Positions 24,606 through 38,305 of a stretch of DNA of 64,000 bases are shown here, piece after piece. Location: NCBI RefSeq assembly GCF_027409185.1, contig NC_084472.1:20942524-21006523 (forward strand). The letters are read 5' to 3'. A program made the position numbers and the translations under genes. Source of the DNA: Cynocephalus volans (lineage: Eukaryota > Chordata > Mammalia > Dermoptera > Cynocephalidae). Positions within the stretch are counted from its first letter, which is position 1. Each line of letters opens with the position of its first letter. Under the pieces are notes generated by a model. The model was given only the letters and a program-made list of their open reading frames with translations. It ran no database searches and was not told the DNA's origin.

Positions 24606-25149
24606 ATATGTGTATATATGTGATGACCGCTCCTCGGGTGTACTCTTGAGGTCCATACTACTGACTAACATGTAACTTGTTTGGAAGGCTGTAACCAGTT
24701 GTGGAGGGCAGTGCTCTGCTCCTAAGCCAGGTCCTCGCTTGGGGCAGGAGGACCATAGCCACTTAGGGATGAAGCTGTGGGTAGAGTTGGGAGGACTTCC
24801 GTGGCTCATCCTGTGGTCATGGAAGGAACCAAGGGAGGGCCCCTTCAGGCCTTAGTGCCAGAGCACAGCATCTTCCACATTACCATGTCCAGGTGCTAGA
24901 AGAATGAGAGGAAAGATGAGAAACTATGTCCTGAAGGTCTGGTTCCTTCCTCAGTTTTCTGTATCCATTTCAACTCCTGACTCCATTGGGGGCAAGGGTG
25001 CCCCAATAGTGACCACTACTGAGCATTTGCCTGCCCTGAGACAGGGCAGAAATGCAAAAGATGGGACAGTTTTACACCTGAGCATTGCATCCCAAATTTA
25101 TATGGGTTGTAAATATTTAATAACTTTTATTGTTTATAAAAATTTCAAA

Positions 25150-25990
25150 ATACTCAGTTTGTAAAATTTAAAAAGGAGAGAAAAATACAAAAAAAGTTTA
25201 AAAATTATATGTAAACTCACCACTTGGAAATAACCTCTCTTATTTAATATTTTTTTTGAGTTTGCACTATGTATGTATAATACATATACAGATACACAAG
25301 TGAGATTATACTGTGAATAGTCTTTACAGTATTTTCATTTAACACTATTACAGGCATTTTCTCATGTACTGTAATATGGTTCTTCATAAAGACCATTTAA
25401 ATGTTGCATGATATTCCATTTTAAGGAAGTGCCTTAAATGATTTAGCTAATTCTTTATTATTGGAAGGTGTATTAGTCTGTTAGTGTTGCTATAACAGAA
25501 TACTTGAGACTGGGTAATTTATAAAGAACGGAGGTTTATTTGGCTTACGATTCTGGGACAGCTGCATCTGGTGCGGGCCTCAGGCTGCTTCTACTCATGG
25601 TGGAAAGTGGCAGGCAGCCAGCAGGTACAAGCAGATCACATGGCGAGAGGAAGCAAGAGAGAGAGAGAGAGAGGAGGTGCCAGGGTCTTTTAAGCAACCA
25701 GGTGACATGGGAACTAATAGAGCGAGAACTCACTCATTAATCCCCCCTTCCCCAGGGAGAGCATTAATCCATTCATGAAGGATCCACCCCCATGACTCGA
25801 CCAGCTTCCTGCACTGCCACATTGGGGATCAGATTTCCACATGAGTTTTGATGGGGACAACACATCCAAACTCGATCAGAAGGTTATGTTGTTTCCAATT
25901 TTCTTGCTCTGTTAAATAATGTTGTAATAATTATCCTCATATAAATTTGTGTTATGGTCTCATTTCCTTAGAAAGTCTACCTAGGAGCTG
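25150..25990. repeat. LINE-like AT-rich fragment split by an LTR
   Basis: 'tactgtaatatggttcttcataaagaccatttaaatgttgcatgatattcc' left of the solo LTR and 'ttgtttccaattttcttgctctgttaaataatgttgtaataa' to its right read as one LINE-derived unit if 25469-25883 is removed. I am unsure whether the family is L1 or another LINE. Confidence 0.5.
25469..25878 (-). mobile_element. MST-type MaLR solo LTR 1
   Basis: 410 bp, reading TG...CA in both directions with typical termini (plus strand starts TGTATTAGTCTG, ends CTCGATCA). A perfect 5-bp target duplication GAAGG flanks it (25464-25468 and 25879-25883). 'gagactgggtaatttataaagaa' and 'catggcgagaggaagcaagag' place it in the MST/THE1 group. It lacks internal sequence and so arose by LTR-LTR recombination. 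Confidence 0.92.
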
Positions 25991-27865
25991 TTTTCTCTGT
26001 TATTTCTAGTGCTATGTTTTATTTCATTTAAAAAATCTCTTCTTGTATTTTCTTAACCCATTCTAAATCCAAAAATATTTCTTCTAAGAGGTCTTAGTTC
26101 CTCATTACATTTTCTCCCCAGCAATCATCCCCAAAGCCCTCATTTTGAGACTGTTGGGGGCAGTCCATGAGCTGATGAGCAAGATTAGGAAAACTCTCAT
26201 TCGCTCATTTAAACTAAAGAGTTTCCTTAGCTGCAGACAAACCACACTCTCCAAATTCACCCAAAATTAAAGTTGTGTTGATTATTTGGTTTGATGTTGT
26301 TACCACATCTGGTCATCCTGTACTCTTGCTGACATCAAAGAGTCTACTATTTTGCTCAAAACTGCTTTCAGCAAAATTGCAAACGGAGCAGGAACCTGGA
26401 GCCCTGGAAGAAGAGCAAGACAGTGCTTCATTGTGATGTGTTAAATGTTGCTTTTCACTCTTTCCTAGAGGGATGTGTGTGTTTGTACATAAATCCATCC
26501 ACGAGTATGTATTTTATGTGTATGTGTATTCGTGGGCTCTGCTAGAAAGGAGTTTCCTATAGGTGTTTAAGTTATCTGGAGTCCCCAAATATCCAAGACA
26601 GCAGAAGACAATATTTCAAAACATAATGGATCCTCAGGACATACCTAGCGTGTATAAGGCCTCCCCCAGAATTCCATCCTTGTCTGTCGTTTCATCCTAA
26701 CTGCTAAATTTATGATTTTCCTGAGAGTTGCAAATTCAATTAACAATGAGACAGAAAATACAGCTCAATATGGCCATAACAAAGGAAAGTCTGGTTTGTG
26801 GTTAGAAACGTTGGCCCGTCAAGGACGACCGTTCATGGAAGATGTGTTTGTCCGTCCCTGTCAAGCTCAGCCCACTTCAGACCAAACCCTGCTCTCCACC
26901 GTCAGAGTCAAAGGTGTGTTTCCTTCACTTCTGATAAAAAGTAACAAAGACTTTTAGTTTTAGGGATCAGATTGAGAGTGATTCTCTTTGAAGCTTTCAC
27001 AAAGCTGACAAGAATCTCACACCATTTTCAGTGCTGCAGGTGAAGAATTTAACAGCTGGTGGGAGTGCAAATTAGAGCCAATTATAATTTGATTGACCTG
27101 CCTTGACAATAAAACTGTCTTCCCTAATTTAAAATGCCTAGCAGGATCCTCTCTGCTCTGGTAAGGTGGTGATTTCAAACGAAGAGCAGTTCAAACTAGG
27201 AAATTCTTTAATAATGCTATGACGGTAATAAAGATTTATTCATACAGTACTTTTTTCCTCTTGGACTAAAATGACTACGTTCATACTGAGGAATAGTACA
27301 GTACGCATACTGGAATGAAAAAGGACTAGGCTTACAAAAAAGGAGTCTTGAGGATGGTGGCAGCAGAAGTAGAAAATGCATGAAAATTTTGGAAAGTTGT
27401 GAAGAAAAAAGTGTCTGAGTTCCAAAATGTAATGCCAGTTGTCATAATATTTGTAAAGAAACCAAATGCATAATTAAAAAGCTTATTCTTTGAAATTGCT
27501 TTAAAATGATGTAATAAGAAAGTTTTTGAATATACTTTTTTGTATTAAAGTATATAAAAAGTTATATGCTATTTATGCCTGTGTTTGATTTTAGAAGCTA
27601 ATTTATCCTGTCACCTTATTTAAATAGGTCAGAGAAGGCACAGAACTCCAATTCAGACTCAGGCTACTCCTTTCCGACTTCTTATTCACACTAGCTTGGG
27701 TTTATTTAGCTATTTAAACTTTAGAAGGAAGGGAGTTGGTGGATGTGTATTCCCTGCTTTGCCCTGAGTTAATCCACCCATCATTCACGATGACCTCCAG
27801 CTCTGGCGCAGGTGATCATGCTTCCAGCTCTTGGAAGGAGCCAACTCGTGTCAGCACCAAGCAGA
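25991..27865. other. Intergenic with a possible conserved element
   Basis: No gene or identified repeat. Around 27060-27130 is a run of homeodomain, PBX and octamer-like words, noted in the findings. ORFs are short and without domains. Confidence 0.4.
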
Positions 27866-27867
27866 GT

Positions 27868-28075
27868 CTGAACAGATCTACCTTCCAATCCCACCTCTGC
27901 CAATTAGGGTTTACTTGATCTTGGGTGTATTGTCCTCTTTGCGTGTCAGTTTTTTCATCTGCAATATGGAGACAATACAACCTACCTCATGGGGTGTGGT
28001 GATGATTATTGAGATACCATGTACAAAATGGCTTGGCACAATCTCTGGCTTGGAGTAGCTCTCAGGAAATGGTGA
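27868..28075 (+). repeat. MIR SINE remnant
   Basis: 'ccaatcccacctctgccaat', 'cgtgtcagttttttcatctgcaatatggagacaatacaacctacctcatgggg' and 'aaatggcttggcaca' follow the sense MIR order. Confidence 0.85.
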
Positions 28076-28370
28076 GACCCTGTTTCTCCGTCTCTCAGGA
28101 CCTGCTTTACCTTTTTTTCTAGTGCTGAGGTTGCCCAGCCTTTTTTCTTCTCTCTTCTTGCCTCTAGTGAACCTTCTGCAATGGCCTGGGGAAGAGTGGG
28201 GGGGAGAGAGTAGGAGTGCTATTCTTGCCTCCTTGATGTGGTACTCAGAACAAACTTCACTAAGCTACCAAGGAACAACGTTCTTCCTGTTGGTGAGATT
28301 CTATAATACTAATTTAATTTGGACACATTGTATGTCAAGCATAGTTTTGTGATTGGCTTAGAAATCTAAT

Positions 28371-28466
28371 CTTTTTTTTGCGGGGGGTGGTTGGGAGGTG
28401 ATGGGTGGTTGGTACCAGGATCCAAGCCCTTTACCTTGTTGTTAAAACCATGGTCCAACCAACGGA
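28371..28466 (-). mobile_element. CYN-like tRNA-derived SINE, monomer
   Basis: Inverted copy beginning with a T-run (its A-tail), then 'ggtggttgggaggtgatgggtggttggtaccaggatccaagccctttaccttg'; on the minus strand the B-box-like word 'ttggatcctgg' is visible. Flanked by a perfect 11-bp target duplication AGAAATCTAAT (28360-28370 and 28467-28477), which confirms retroposition. Confidence 0.8.
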
Positions 28467-28991
28467 AGAAATCTAATGTTTTTATTATATGATTTATATA
28501 AAAGTAAGCAAGAAAAGTTAGGAACATTGCTGTAAAAAAGGCCATGAGCTTTACTTCATAAGAAAAGATATATTTACTTTCAGCCTGGATACCACCAGAG
28601 TTTTACTGCCTTAAATTTTGTGACGAGTTCCCAATGGAAACAAAAGCCTGAGTTCCAAATAATCAATTTAATATACAAACTTCTGGATTATAGCATTTAA
28701 CTGTATGCTGCATGTAACTTTATGTTAATGAGCTTCACATTAATGGCTACAAATCACCAGGAAGCTTCTATTTAAGGAGGCAGAATAAAGTGATGGGCTT
28801 TGTGACAGTGTTACCTCTCTCCTTTTAAAATTAGTTCTGCGTAAGGGTTAGGGTTTCTGGAATCCCAGTCTTTATACAATAAGAGCTTTTCCCTATTATT
28901 ATAATGTGATGTCAAGAGTTTCTTCCTACTAAAAAAAAATACTACTAATAAAGATCTATGTACTAATGATTGTATGCATCCTTGTACACAT

Positions 28992-29471
28992 TCATGAAAT
29001 GGGAATTTCTTGTGGGTAACACATCTGGTTTTGTAAAAAATTACTTATAGGAATATTAAATGGCAAGCAAGGATCCCAGTAACCTGGTCCTGGAGTGCAG
29101 CCAACCCCCACGCAGTGAAATGATGATTTCTGCAACCAGGCTTGACTGGGCTGGACCTGGGCAGCTGATGGAGAGGAGCAGGATGTGCAGGCAGCTGCTG
29201 TCTGATGAACTGAAACGGGGCGTCCACAAGGTGGGCAGACAGATGCTGTAATGACCCACTGAAGAATAACCACATGCAATGCAACATAGCTGTGCAATGC
29301 GGGGGAACAATGGCAGCAGATGGACAGAAACCTGGCAAAAAGCAAGCAGGGAGAGGCAGCTCCCCTTTTATAGCCAAAAGCCCTGCATGGCTTAGGGAGG
29401 GACAGGAATCCAGCCCCACACCCAGCCTGTGAATAGCAACAGGCCCTGGAAGCAGCCTTCATCCTTCCCAA
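28992..29471 (-). repeat. Possible LTR or minus-strand promoter region
   Basis: On the minus strand GGCTATAAAAGGGGAGC (TATA box at 29366-29372) sits in a moderately G+C-rich block, followed by a C/T-rich stretch. This is an LTR U3/R look, but no paired LTR, terminal inverted dinucleotides or target duplication was found. A 159-codon ORF overlaps it but shows no domain. Confidence 0.3.
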
Positions 29472-29474
29472 ATA

Positions 29475-30475
29475 CCTTTTGACTGCTGGCTATGCGTAAC
29501 ACACTTGGCTAGGTGCTACCCGGCTGTAGGCTTGAAGACAGGCTTACCTACTTCAAGGAGTTTAGAATCTGATGGACATGCAGTGGATTTCTCTTTTATA
29601 GGGTACCATTTGAGGATTATGTTTGGTTACTGACATCACTGGCATTTAACATTCTTAAAAATCTAGCCCTTCTTTTCTCAGATGTTGGATGACATAATTT
29701 CAAAACCCAAGGAGATGGAGTTTTAGAGGATTAGAAGGCTACAAACAAGATTTGATGAATCATAGCCCCAGCAATGTTGCTCCAAGGTTGTCCCATAGCT
29801 AAGACTGTTAAATGAGACTATTGTTCTTAAGCGTAGCCACAAAGCACACGGTCATCTCCCCATGAATACTCTGTAAGAAGGATGACCAGCCCTTACCTGA
29901 ATTTTAGATTTTTCCAAAAAGATATTTGTAGAAGAAGGAGCGTTGTAGTTTCCAAGTACAAAGGACAGTCCCGCTGTGTGTGGGCATGCACATACACACC
30001 TATACGCTCTGGATTAAATTTTGTAGCCTTTGGTTTTCAAGTAAACATTATTCATCATCATCATAGTCATCATCATCACTGGATTGGCAACTAAGAACTA
30101 AACTAAAAAAATCCCATTCTAGCAGCTGAGTACTTTTAATAACCTGACACAAGCTATTCTTTGTGGTTTATAAGAGGCATTAAAAAGGGAAGGGGGTTGA
30201 AGTGCAATGTTGGGTATATTTAAATATGTAGACAGACATCTTGGATTCTAGGATAGTTTGTAAGGGGTTAATGGGTTAAGCTGTGGAATTGTTGCCCACT
30301 GTGTTTTTTCCACGGTACAATAGATGGACATAGTTTAAAATAATTTGGCTTTAACCTATAGATACTAGAACAGAGATGATCACCTATGAAACAATTATTA
30401 AAATAGCTGCACTTTGGCATGTTCCAACTTAAAAGATTTTTGTCTTAACCTACATCACCCCATTATCACCAGTTT
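29475..30475. other. Intergenic
   Basis: Contains a short ATC-rich microsatellite (30048-30078). Nothing else supported. Confidence 0.4.
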
Positions 30476-30481
30476 GATCAT

Positions 30482-30889
30482 TGTATTAGTCTGTTTTTGG
30501 GTTGCTATAACAGAATACCTGAGACTGGGTAATTTATAAAGAACAGAGGTTTATTTGGCTCATGATTCTGGGACAGCTGCATCTGATGCGGGCCTCAGGC
30601 TGCTTCTACTCGTAGCGGAAAGTGGCAGGCAGTGGGTGGGTACAAGCAGATCACATGGCGAGAGGAAGCAAGAGAGAAAAAGAAGGAAGGTGCCAGGGTC
30701 TTTTGAACAACTAGTTCTCATGGGAACTAACAAAGCGAGAACTCACTCACTACCTCCCTCCCCCAGGGAGAGCATTAATCCATTCATGAGGGATCAGCCC
30801 GCATGACTCAAACAGCTCCCAACGCTGCCACGTTGGGGATCAGATGTCCACATGAGTTTGGCGGGGGATAATACATCCAAACTCTATCA
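30482..30889 (-). mobile_element. MST-type MaLR solo LTR 2
   Basis: 408 bp, closely related to the copy at 25469-25878 and in the same orientation. A perfect 5-bp target duplication ATCAT (30477-30481 and 30890-30894) shows it is an independent insertion. Confidence 0.92.
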
Positions 30890-31149
30890 ATCATCCTCAG
30901 AAAACGCAAAAATAATGATGTAGATTTCACAAGTTATACATAAAATTGTTTCATAGCTTTATAATCAGAACTAAGCCATATTATATGACAAATAAACAGT
31001 CTACATTTCTAACTATAGGTGTTAAGTCTATGTGAACTTAAGAGATAAATTTATAACTAGGAATAGCTTCTAATGATGAAAAGTTTAAGTATACAATAAT
31101 AGAATGTGCCTAATTTCTTTCATACACAAAGTAGACAGAGACAACCAAA

Positions 31150-31625
31150 GTGATTTGTTACTTTTACCTTTATCATGGGAATAAGTTTGAAAATATCAAG
31201 TATTGGAGTTAGAGCATCAGGAAATCTTATTCACCATTGGTAGAAATGTACAACCAATTTGGAGAACATTTGGAATTATCAAAAGAAAGCTGAAGACATG
31301 CATAATTTATCATCTAAAAAATTAATTCCTTAACATATGTCCTAGGATAACAACTGTGTTCCCAAGGAAACGTGTATTTCTATAGAAGCATTATTTACAA
31401 TAGCCGAAGTCAGAAATAACCTAAAGTTATATGTTCTTAAATGGTAGTACTATGCAACACTGAAAGTTAATAAGCTATTGCTACAGGTTATCTACATTAA
31501 AAGCATTGTATGAGTGTAATGCTGCATTTAAAAAGTAAATCACAGGATGTGATATACATTATATGATACAATCTATGTAAGTTACAAAAACATGCATCAT
31601 AGTAACTTAAAATTGTCCAAGGATA
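31150..31625 (+). mobile_element. L1 LINE 3' fragment
   Basis: 'attcaccattggtagaaatgta', 'ggagaacatttggaattatc' and 'agcattatttacaatagcc' are sense L1 ORF2-end/3' UTR cues. 5' truncated. Confidence 0.6.
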
Positions 31626-32860
31626 AGTATAAATGTAGTCTTTTGTATGTCTTTGATATTATATAATAGATGAAAAGACAAGTCAGCAATAACAGAAGCA
31701 AAGAGTGACAGGAAGATTCCACTAAAGAGGTGGGGGAAAATTGTTGAAGTGGAGAGTGCAAGAGATAAATGGGTTTAGGATTTTTTTTCTTTATTTTCCT
31801 CTATAAGAACAGATATTAAGTGGCTGGGTTTTTTTTAGAAAATGAGTTCAAAGAGGGGGTCAACTTCATTCCATTTTTTATCTCTCACATTTTCTTGTTC
31901 CTGAGAAGGCACAAAGACATGGCTATGGAGGCAAGTCTTTCAGAAGGCCCTCCTCTTTGAGAGACATGAGAATTTCTGAAACAGAGTTTAGATGAGATCG
32001 GAACCAGATATTGACAAAACTGTGGAAGTTCTTACATGCCAGTGTGAAGAGGTGAGACCATGTTGTAGACATTACAGTGCCACTAATACATGTATGTGTG
32101 TAGAAAAACAAGCTAAGGCTAGATAAATAAATAAATGGATAGATAGAGATAAGTATGTATATTTACATATAACTCTACATTTATAAAAAAGTATATATAT
32201 TATATCTATATTTGTCTATCTATCTTATCTATCTAATGTCTACCATTGTGATAATAACTGTATCTATTAGAATATCCTGATTGTAGAATATCCTGACTTG
32301 TTCAGGATTGGAATATTGATGGGGGACAGAGTGTTAAAGAGAAATTGTAAAAATATTAGCTGGTTTTATTTCTTTTATTATAATATGAGAATGGGAAATG
32401 AAAACTTTAAGATGAAATACCCACATTTACCTGTTATAGCTTCAATAATTAATAGTAAGTAGTTGATTTTGCAAAGAGCTTTAGAGATGAGACCACCACA
32501 TACTGGGTGATGAGAATCACTATTTACTGATAACAGTAATATTAACTTGTGGACACACAGTTGGGAAGGGGTATTAACAAGTTTTTCCTATGTAAAAACA
32601 GAGGTTGATATTCCTGACTGTGGAAGGTAAATTCAGAAATTAGCCCATTTTTTCACAACTCTTTTAGAGATATGACATAAACTTCTTAGATTTTGTAATT
32701 TTTTTCCATCATAGAAAAAGGTGTAGAATAATAATATGCTCATATGAAAAATTATTTTTTAGTCCTAGTATCATAACATAAAGCCATAACAGTGTTCAAT
32801 GAATAATGGTCATAGTAGCATAGCCTCCTCAAAAATATTGCCCTTATATTTGGTCACTCA
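31626..32860. other. Intergenic with AT-rich simple repeats
   Basis: GATA/TATC-like simple sequence at 32120-32235; otherwise no feature. Confidence 0.45.
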
Positions 32861-32861
32861 C

Positions 32862-33050
32862 TTCGTTCATTCTCTTACCTAGTTTTTCATAAACCTATTA
32901 TGTTTTAGGCATCATGCCAAACACCCAAGAGAAAAGACACACAGGTAAAGTCTTTAAAGACTCACAGTCTTCAGGAGAGAACAGAATGTAAACAAGGGAA
33001 ATTGGATACATAAATTAAGGAGTAAACACCATATGAAGAGCCATTGGATC
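32862..33050 (-). repeat. L2 LINE 3' fragment
   Basis: 'cacttcgttcattctcttacctag', 'tattatgttttaggcatcatgcc' and 'gactcacagtcttcaggagag' look like an inverted L2 tail. Confidence 0.5.
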
Positions 33051-33059
33051 AGTCTAAAG

Positions 33060-33277
33060 CAGGGTTTCTCAGCCTTGGCACTATTGACATTTTGGGCCAG
33101 ATAACTCTTTTTAGGGGCTGTCCCGTCCTGTGCACTGTAGCTTATTTAGTGACATCCCTGGCCTCTACCCACCAGATGCCAGGAGCACTCTCCCCACATC
33201 ATGACCATCAAAAATGTCTCCAGACATTGCTGAGTATCTCCTGGGGGGAAAATGGCCCACAGTTGAGGACCCCACTA
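33060..33277. mobile_element. hAT-Charlie-type non-autonomous DNA transposon
   Basis: The left end CAGGGTTTCTCAGCC and the right end GTTGAGGACCCCACTA are imperfect terminal inverted repeats. The interior ('ggcactattgacattttgggcc', 'aaaaatgtctccagacattgc') is that of a common MER-type element. Flanks GTCTAAAG and CTCTAGAG agree at 6 of 8 bases, fitting the 8-bp hAT target duplication. Confidence 0.8.
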
Positions 33278-35961
33278 CTCTAGAGAATCTACATATTTTT
33301 AGAAGTGAGAATGATTTCTATTAATTTATTTTAAATTATCATTATTTATTTTTTCACTATTTTTTTCTTTTTTCTTTTCTTTTTTTTTCATTCAGCCAAC
33401 ATGCATTTATTGAGGAAGTACTGGAAACTAGCATGGAGTAGATATAGGGAAAATTTTCTCTTTTTATAGAAATAAAAAATATCAGATATTCTGTGTGTGA
33501 CTCAGTTACCTGAATAATTTCTATATTCTTATGATTAAGAAACGGAATAATATAGAAAAATATGGTAAAGATTATAAACTACATGAGGCAAGGATCAAAT
33601 CTGTTTTTAAAAAACCTTTATTGAAGAACAATTTACAGACCATGAAATTCACCCATTTTAAATCGGTAGTTACATGAGTGAAAGTAAATTATGCAACTGT
33701 GCAGCTATCACCACAATCCAGGGTTAAAACATTTTCATCTTCCCAAAAGTTCCCTTATGGACGTTTGCAGCCAACACCTGTTTTCACCTCCCAGTTCCAT
33801 GCAACCATTATCTTCTTTTTGTTACTACAGTTTTGCTTTTTCTGGACATTTTATATAAATGGAATCATATATTACATAGCCTTTTCTGTCTGGCTTCTTT
33901 CAGCTAGCAGAATGTTTTTGAGTTTTATCCATGTTGTTGCATGTTATCAGTAGTACCTTTTTATTGCTGAATAGTATTCTATTGTATGGATGCCATATTT
34001 TGTTAATCTATTCCCTACTTGATAGCAGTTTGGATGGTTTCCAGTATCTGGCTATTATGAATAATGCTAGTATGAACAATCTTTGTATGGACACATTTTC
34101 ATTTTTCTTTAGTAGATACTGCAGGGTGAAATTGAGTCATGTGGAAGCTTTTTATAAGCTGCTAAACTCTTTCCAAAGAGACCATGCCACAAAGTATGTG
34201 GCTTCCAGTTTCTCCACTTCCCTGTCAACACTTGGTAGTATCAGTCTGATTTTAGCCAGTTCAGTGATTTTGTAGTGGTGCTTTTCATTCTGTTTTTAAT
34301 GTGCATTTTCCTAATGATTAACTATTTTCAGCAGTTTTTCATGTGCTTTTTTTTTGTGCTATTTGTATGTCATCTTTTGGGAAGATTTTTTCAAATCTTT
34401 CATGATTTAAAAATTTTGTCTCATTATTGAGTTGTAAGAGTTCTTTATATACTCTGAAAAGAAGTCTTTTATGAGATGCATGTTTTGCAAATATTCTCTC
34501 CCAGTCTGTGGCCTCTATTCATTTTCTAGTGGTGTGTTTTGAAGAGCAAAGTTTTTGAATTTGATGACATACAGTTACCAATTTTTTTCTTTTCTAAATG
34601 GTGCTTTTGGTTTTGTATCTAAATTTTTTTTTTTTACCTAACCCAAGAACAAAATGTTTTACTAATAGTTTCATAGTTTAGCTCACTTTTACATTTGGGC
34701 ATAGCATGCATTTGAGCTAATTTTTGTGTATGGTGACAGTAAGGGTCAAGTTTCTTTTTTTCTTTTTTCCTTTTGTACATGTTTATCCAATTGTTCCAGC
34801 ATAATTTTTAGAAAAGTCTATTTTTTCTCTATTCAATTGCCTTGGCATTTATGTTGAAAATTGGTTGAACATATATGTTTTGGTCTATTTCTCAACTCTT
34901 TATTCTGTTCCTTTTATTTATATGTCTAGCCCTACACCAATACCACACTGTCTTGATTATTGTAACTTTACAGTAAGTTTTGAAATCAACATAAATCTTA
35001 ACAAGCTTGTTCTTCATTTGATTTAAAAATTGTTTTGACTATTTAAGGTCCTTTGTGTTTACATATTAATTTTATATCAACTTGGCAATTTCTATGAAAA
35101 ATGCTCACTGGCATTTTGATATAAATCGTGTTGAATCTAAAGATCAATTTGAAGAGATTCAATCTTAATAATATTGAATCTTTCAATACAGGAATGTGGT
35201 GTAGCTCTCCATTACTTAGGTCTCCTTTAAGTGTTGCACTTCTGTTATTAAATTTATTTCTAGTATTTTATTATTGTTGATACTTTTTGAACACAATTGT
35301 TTTCTTAATTGAATTTGTTGATTTGTGCTAGTATATAAAAATGCCATTCTTTGCATTTTATATATTGGCCTTGTAACCTGTGACATTACTGAATTTGTTT
35401 ATTAATTCTAGTAGGTTTTAGCTTTTAGCTTTTTAGGCTTTTCCACATAAAAGATAATATCTGTATATAAAGATAGTTTTACTTCCTCCTTTATCGTCAG
35501 TATGCTTTTTATTTATTTGTCTTGTTTTATCCCCAGTACTGAGTAGAAGTGGTCAGAGCACACACTCCTCTCCCTTGTTCCTGATCATCAGAGAGTAGCT
35601 TTTAGTCTTTAACCATTAAGAATGATGTTAATTGTAAATTTTCTGTTGATGTCCTTCATCAAGTTGAGGAAGTTCCCTTTAATTCCTAATTTTTTGAGAA
35701 TGTATATCATGAATATTTTATTTAATGATTTTTGTACATCTATTAATATGATTGATATGTTTTTTTCTTTATTATACTGATATGGCATTTTGCATTAATT
35801 GATTTTTGGATGTTAAAACAACCTTTCATTCTTGAAATAAACCTTATTTGGCCATTGTGCCTAATCCTTTTTATGTGCTTCTAGATTTGATTTATTAATA
35901 TTTTCTTAAGGATTTTTACATCTATGTCCATTAGGTAGATTGGTTTTCTTTTATTGTAATG

Positions 35962-35962
<1 letters not shown>

Positions 35963-35998
<36 letters not shown>
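35963..35998. repeat. (TA)n microsatellite
   Basis: About 18 TA units next to a SINE; probably grown from the SINE A-rich tail (minus strand reads AAAAATAAATAAATATATA). Confidence 0.9.
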
Positions 35999-36001
<3 letters not shown>

Positions 36002-36002
36002 T

Positions 36003-36097
36003 TATTTTTGGGTGGCTGACTGATACAGGGATCTGAATCCTTGACCTTGGTTTTATAACACCATGCTCTAGTCACCTGAGCAACCTAGCCAGCCCTA
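36003..36097 (-). mobile_element. CYN-like SINE, monomer
   Basis: On the minus strand it reads AGGGCTGGCTAGGTTGCTCA, an A-box region, then 'ggattcagatccc' (B-box region) and 'cagccaccc' before the A-rich tail. Related to the 38811 dimer. Confidence 0.8.
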
Positions 36098-37802
36098 TAG
36101 TAAATGCTTTAGTGTCAGGATAATACTGGCTTCACAGAATGCATTTGGAAATGTTTACTACTTTACTATTTTCTGGAAGCGTTTTTTAAAGGGTCAGTGT
36201 TATTTCCTTCTTAAATGTTTGATAGAATTCAGCAGGGATGCCATCTGTGCCTGGACTTTGTGGGGAGATTTTTAAATTACTAATTCAATTTCTTGGTATA
36301 GGTATATTCAAAATTTCTGTTTATTCTTGAATCAGTTTTGGTAATTTGCGTCTTTCTAGGAATTTGTCTATTTCATCTGTGTTGTCAAATTTTTTGGCAT
36401 AAAGTTATTCATAATATTCTCTTATAAGCTTTTAAATTTCTGTTAACGTCTATAGTCATGTCCACTCTTTCATTCCCCATTTTGGTAAATTTTGTCTTCT
36501 GTCTTTTTTTCTTGGTCAGTCTAGCTAAAGATCTATCAATTTTGTTGGCTATATCAAAGAAATAATGTTTGGTTTCATTGATTTTCTTCTATTGCTTTTT
36601 TCTATTTTCTAGTTCATTGATTTCTGCTCTGATTTTTATTCTGTGCTTCCTATTAATTTGTGTTTCATTTGCTCTCTTTTTCTAACTTCTTAAGATGGTA
36701 ACTTTACATTATTGATTTGAGATTTTTTTCCTTTCTAATGTAAGTGTGTAAAGCTACAAATTTATCTCTAAGCAATGTTATAGTTGCAATACACAGATTT
36801 TAATATATTGTGTTTTCATTTACATTCAGTTCATTATATTCTATCATGTCATTTATTTTTGAAACATGGGATAGTCAGCAGTGAGTTTTTTTCATTTTGA
36901 AATATTTAGAGATTTCTAAGACTTCTTTCTGCTGTTGAAGAGAATGTGTATGCATGTTCTTTGTTTTGGGATTGATTGGTCTATACTTTTCAGTTTGATC
37001 AAGTTTGTTCAAGACTTCTACATTCATACAGATTTTCTGTTATGATCTACCAATTATTAAGAAAGGAGTATTAAATTTTCCATACATAATTGTTGAATTG
37101 TGTATTTCCCCTTTCCATTTTATTTGTTTTTGTCATATTTTTTTTGGCTCTGTTGATAGGTGTAATTATTACATCTGGGTAATTCAACACTTTTACTATT
37201 ATGAAATGTACTTTGTCTCTAGTAATATGTCTTTTCTTAAAGTCTACTTTGTCTGATATTAGTATAGCCATTCCAATTCTCCTGTGATTGCTATAGTCAT
37301 GGGTATCTTTTCCATCCTTTTCAACATATGTGAATCTAAAGTGTTTCTTTTGTAGATTGCACATAAATTGGATCTTGCTTTTTTTATCCAGTCTGACAAT
37401 TTCTGCCTTGTGATTGAGCATTAAGTTGATTCATATTTCATATAATTATTGATATCATTATATTTATGGTTCCCATTTTGCTATTATATTCATATAAGAC
37501 TCATACTTTTTTTTTTGCTCCTCTATTCCTCCTTTACTGACTTTTCAGTGTTAAAGAAATATATTTTAGTGTACCATTTTAAATACTCTGCTGATTTTTT
37601 AGTTATATCTTTTGAAAACTTTTAGTGCAGTTGCTTTAGGGATTACAATATTCATCTTTGTCACAGTCTCAGGTTAATACTGATTTAATTTGAGTAAAAT
37701 GTAGCAATGAATACAGCTCAATTTTCTTGTTCCTCTTAGTTCTATTGTTATATGTTGTATCAATGTACATTATAAACATAAGAATATGTTGCTATAATTA
37801 TT

Positions 37803-38305
37803 GCTTTATTTTTTTAATTGAAATATAATTTATTATACATATTTGTGGGGTACAGAGTTGAATATCAGTACCTGTATATAATGTGTGGTGATCAAATCAG
37901 GATAATTAGTATATTCATCGTTATGCAATGTAATCATTTTTTGTTCCCCTTTACCAATTTCTTGCTAACCCCATTCCCCCACCCCTTTCCCACTTCTAGT
38001 CACCTTAGTTCTGTTCTCTCCTTTTGAAAGTTCAACATATTATTGTGATTGTTGAATCTTTTTTTTTCTTTCTTTTTATTTATTTGTTTATTTCTTTAGC
38101 TCCCACTTTTGAGTGAGGACGTGTGGTATTTCTCTTTCTGTGCCTGGCTTATTTCACTTGATATAATTTTTTCTAAGTTCATCCATGTTGTTGCGAATGG
38201 CAGAATTTCATTCTTTTTTAATGCATAGTAGTATTCCATCATGTAAATATACCACATATTCTTTATCCAGTCATCTTTCAATGAACATTTATGTTGGCTA
38301 TAAAG
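37803..38305 (-). mobile_element. Younger L1 3' end nested in the old L1
   Basis: Inverted L1 3' UTR (37803-38030, 'ttattatacatatttgtggggtac') plus the end of ORF2 (38096-38281: WYIYMMEYYYALKKNEI and WMNLEKIISSEISQAQKEKY are readable). Better preserved than the host L1, which resumes at about 38310. 5' truncated at insertion. Confidence 0.8.
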